Assembly: GCA_023333565.1 (NCBI GenBank)
Contig: JAJKFH010004158.1
Coordinates: forward strand, 1,612,001-1,676,000
Origin: Puffinus mauretanicus
Lineage: Eukaryota > Chordata > Aves > Procellariiformes > Procellariidae
Length of the DNA stretch: 64,000 nt
Direction: 5' to 3'
The position numbers and the translations under genes were made by a program. Below the pieces are notes generated by a model. The model saw nothing but the letters and a program-made list of their open reading frames with translations, searched no databases and was not told where the DNA came from. Shown piece after piece: positions 60,765 through 64,000 of this stretch (positions are counted from its first letter, which is position 1; each line of letters starts with the position of its first letter).

Positions 60765-63700
60765 AATCAAAAAAGCCAGGCTTCTTCAGGAAGCTACTTG
60801 GGAATCATTGTTTGAAATTGAGCAGTGCAGCTTTTTATTGTCCAACTTTTCCTCCTTCTCTCTAGGTAGAGGAAAAAGAAAAAAAAGGATTCTCTTGTCT
60901 TGAGAACCACAAGCAAGGTGCAGAGCACAAACCAGGTACAGAGCTGACTTTCTACCTGAGGCACTTACGAGAAGAAAACTGTGTTAGCACATGTGAATTT
61001 CTGTATCAGTTATCATGAAGACTGGCAGAAGCAGAATTTCCTATCATCCAACTCCCACTTAGGCCAATGCAAGATCTTACACTAATTATGGGTGTAATTC
61101 TGCTACTAGTTCTATTTTGAACTTAAAAGGGGCTTATGAAAAATAAATGGTGAGGACAGACACACTTTGCAATGACTTGGTCTGTAAACTCTTGTACGTG
61201 ATGAGTAACCATTGCCACTGGCATAAGCAGATATAGTCCAAGAGGAAATTATACAGTTGACAGCAATAGCTGGCTAAAATTATAAAGGAAGGGCAACCAG
61301 ATGAAATGCATATAAATACAAACAATTTGAATACTGTTGATTTTGTACTCAAACACACAATTACGTGTCCTAGAGAATTTTGTAGCAGACAGATTGGTGC
61401 CAGAGTAATCTGTCTTCTGCCATAATAAATTTTGCTGCTAAAAGCTTGTAATAGCCTGAAACAAACCTAACACATAGCCCATTTTTTGTCTTCCTTTGCT
61501 CCTGTACTTTTATCTTTGCTTCTGTACCTTAACGGTGTGGCCCTGCAATGAGTGACTTCAGAGGTCTGCAGTTGAGCAAGTCACAGAGGAGAGGCCTGTT
61601 ACGCTTTGAATTCCATTTTGTGTATTCTGTAGGTACGAAGAGTATGCTTCTCTGCTTGTGAATTAACCTCCGGAAATGCTGTGAGATGTAAGAGATTTGA
61701 TTGAGGAGGAAGAGGGGGCCTGATTTAGGGAAACCAGCTGTTCACCTGTAAAGGACAATATGGAAGATGCTGTGAAAGGAGAAGGAAGCCTAAGAGGAAG
61801 CAAAGCTGGTAATAAATCCAGGGGTATTAACAAGGCTGTGGTAACTGCTATCGCTACTTAAAATTTAAGTTAATGGCAGAGTCCAGAAAAAGAAGCTAAA
61901 ACTATTGGTTATTATGGTATTACAAGTGAAACAGGTGCAACATTTCACAGTGGCATGTGGTAATGGTGCAACTGGATAGTCTTTATAGCTCAGTTTTGAG
62001 CAGAATGATGCAGAATTAGATGGGAAGTTCAAGAGTGTGTATCTATACATTTTAAAAATGAAAACTTGGCATTCCACCATAATTTCTGTTTCTTCTGGTT
62101 GTCATTTACTTTGAGTCAACAAGATATACTAAGAGTTCTAGTCATTCAGTGGTAGCAGGATTCATTTGTTTAAGGACATTGAATTGCATGGAAAGTTTTT
62201 AGTGCGTTATGTTTGCAAACAGCTGAACAGTCTATACGCAGCCCTATTTCAAAAGCATCTCCTGAATCTCAAAAGGTTTGCCACTCTAACAGTATTTGGG
62301 CCTATGTAATTCTAAGTGACTGCAATCCCAATCCTCTAATTCAGTAGAGAGGCACCTTTCAGGTTAAAATATGACTTGGGAAAGACTCTGGTTTTCAGGT
62401 CAGCTTGACTGGCAGGGGAAGGCTTAAGAAGAGAACTGGAGAGTTGAAGGGAAAGTTTATAATGTGGCTAGGTAAGGAAATAAAGGCTCTTGTTAGAAAG
62501 CAGAGTATACAAAGAAACTGCTCTAACAGGGGAGAACAGGAATCAATGTAAAGTGAGTAGAGGGAAAACAAAATTATTTTTAAGGAAAGGAGAGAAAGAA
62601 TAAGAGGAAATAGTTGTGAGAACTTCCAAGAAACCTGGGTAAGAATTGATACATCCTTCACAGTGTTAATAAGGCTCATCTTCTAAGGGGTATTTGAAGA
62701 GACGAAGGAGTATAAACTGTTACCTTATACCTCACCAGGATTTTCATGTGAAAGACTCATTAAGTTACAGCAAAGTGAGGACAAACACAGAATTCCTGTG
62801 GCTTTTAGCATGGAGTGTCAGCGGAGGTTTTTGTAGATGCCTTGCAGGTGAGTTGAGAAGGTGTCACTGCCTCATATCAGAGTCCAGACCTGCCAAGAAA
62901 TGCTGAGAACCTACAACTTGCAGGAAATTGTATTGAGATTTTGTGTGGAAGCTGACGTCACTGATAGCTTGTGGTAAAGGACTCCTATAGTGGGTCTAAA
63001 GATAGCAGTACTGATTAATAAAACTTACCTCTTTTCTTTTTGCTCCTTTTTTACAGGAAAGCTTGTGGGAGGTTGTTCTGCTCTAATAGCCCTGTGCTTG
63101 ATTATTCACTCATTACGAGATAACACAGAGATAAGGAGGACTTGTACACTGACTTTTATTGTTTTAGATCGTATAGTGAGACAGCATTTATCTTCCACAT
63201 AACCTGGGCAATAGATCCCCATAAAGACCATTAACATCACTTAATGGTGATTTGAACACAATAAATGTCTGTCTTGTTACCTGCTCTCATCTGCCTAATG
63301 AACCAAATCAAGTCTGTTGGCGAACTCATGAGGAACAGATACAGTGAGACTTGCTTTCCTATGGCTTTGTGCCTTAACCATAATACCCTCACTGACCTTA
63401 GAAGTCTCCTGTGTGACAGCAATGCAATGCGCTTATTTTATGTCCTATGCTCCTTTACCAATTATTTGAGTTCGCCAGATCCTTGCAAGGTAATATCCTG
63501 CTCTTCTTCCCATGTTCCCTATCCCAGTACAGAAGTGTCAGCTACCCCGGCTCCTCTGCCTCCACCTGCTGCAAGACTTTTAGCCAACCCTCGTGTCCCC
63601 GGTGTCCACATATGTCTGTTACTCAAGAGACAGCGTATGTGAGTGGTGACTCTGTACGTGGCTCCTACCTCTTGGCTGCTGGTCTCAAGAGTTGCCTGTA

Positions 63701-64000
63701 ACCCCCAGGCCATGCTTTGTGCAAGCCTCCCATAGGTAATGAGCATCTGTCAGATCTGTAGTCCTCTTCAGATTTGTAGAAATTGGTTAACGGATGCAAG
63801 AACTGCTGAAACTCTGCAGATGGACAGCGTGAATGTGCAAGCATGGTTTCCTTAGGGTCCAGGCTACAAGAGTTTGAAGCAGCTGCTTCTTCTTGTTTCT
63901 TAAAACAGCATCCAAGAGACACGGAGAGCTACGTTCACCGGTCCCTCAAGGGTGATTGCGGGCAAAGCTGGCAGGTTCCAACCTGCTCATAGTGTAATTG

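Larger units (their letters stand above)
58796..64000. other. TASP1 3' flank (possible long 3' UTR, then intergenic)
   Basis: Past the first poly(A) signal, 58.8-60.0 kb is AT-rich and holds a second AATAAA at 59951. It could be an extended 3' UTR. A TG/TA microsatellite (60625-60673) and a T19 run (60746-60764) follow. A purine-rich stretch lies at about 62.4-62.7 kb. The ORFs at 63265-63642 (+, 125 codons) and 63665-63922 (-) are unrecognised. In mammals the next gene downstream of TASP1 is the convergent ISM1; I see no ISM1 AMOP or thrombospondin-repeat exon here. Confidence 0.6.

Noticed and set aside
63265..63922. 125-codon + ORF and 85-codon minus ORF near the window end, considered as a possible ISM1 exon
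   Set aside because: Neither shows the Cys pattern of an AMOP or thrombospondin type 1 domain. The mammalian neighbour ISM1 is usually well beyond this distance.
1..64000. Scan for tRNA, U6 or other Pol III genes, CRISPR-like arrays and phage or plasmid functions
   Set aside because: No cloverleaf with A and B boxes, no U6 5' end, no regularly spaced repeats and no prokaryotic gene structure were seen. The sequence is vertebrate intron.

Overview
This window is vertebrate nuclear DNA, almost certainly from a bird. The evidence is AT-rich intronic sequence, several CR1 LINE 3' ends with the avian ATTCTATG-type terminal repeat, and a solo LTR of a type familiar from bird genomes. There are no prokaryotic-style genes. 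Nearly all open reading frames longer than 60 codons are chance ORFs in introns or fall inside repeats.

The only protein-coding gene I can support is TASP1 (taspase-1, threonine aspartase 1) on the + strand. The window holds its last seven coding exons, probably 8 to 14 of 14, at 6302-6408, 14916-15035, 15982-16060, 32410-32520, 41797-41907, 46830-46903 and 58476-58568. Spliced in silico they give one open frame with GT-AG junctions and consistent phases. Taking the catalytic threonine as residue 234, as in human, the exons cover residues 191-420 and end at 420, the human length. Exon 8 carries the bipartite nuclear localisation signal, exon 9 the Asp233/Thr234 self-cleavage site, and exons 10 to 14 the rest of the beta subunit. 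The first half of the gene lies upstream of the window.

Introns and flank by region: 1-6301 is the end of intron 7, with one CR1. Intron 8 (8.5 kb) holds a degraded CR1 and a 526-bp minus-strand solo LTR. Intron 9 is short and T/G-rich. Intron 10 (16.3 kb) holds three CR1-related pieces and a C-rich tract. Intron 11 (9.3 kb) has one CR1 tail. Intron 12 (4.9 kb) has one CR1. Intron 13 (11.6 kb) has a purine/pyrimidine-skewed zone and, at about 49.6-51.95 kb, a complex island. That island includes what looks like a decayed DIRS1-like (LAP2alpha-C-terminal-like) gag fragment. The 3' UTR starts at 58569, with poly(A) signals at 58772 and 59951. From there to 64000 I see only simple repeats and unannotatable sequence.

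I did not find a new multi-gene system. The points most worth checking are the DIRS-like island, the antisense LTR with an intact CRE-TATA core, and the frame-neutral exon 9, whose skipping would remove the catalytic threonine.
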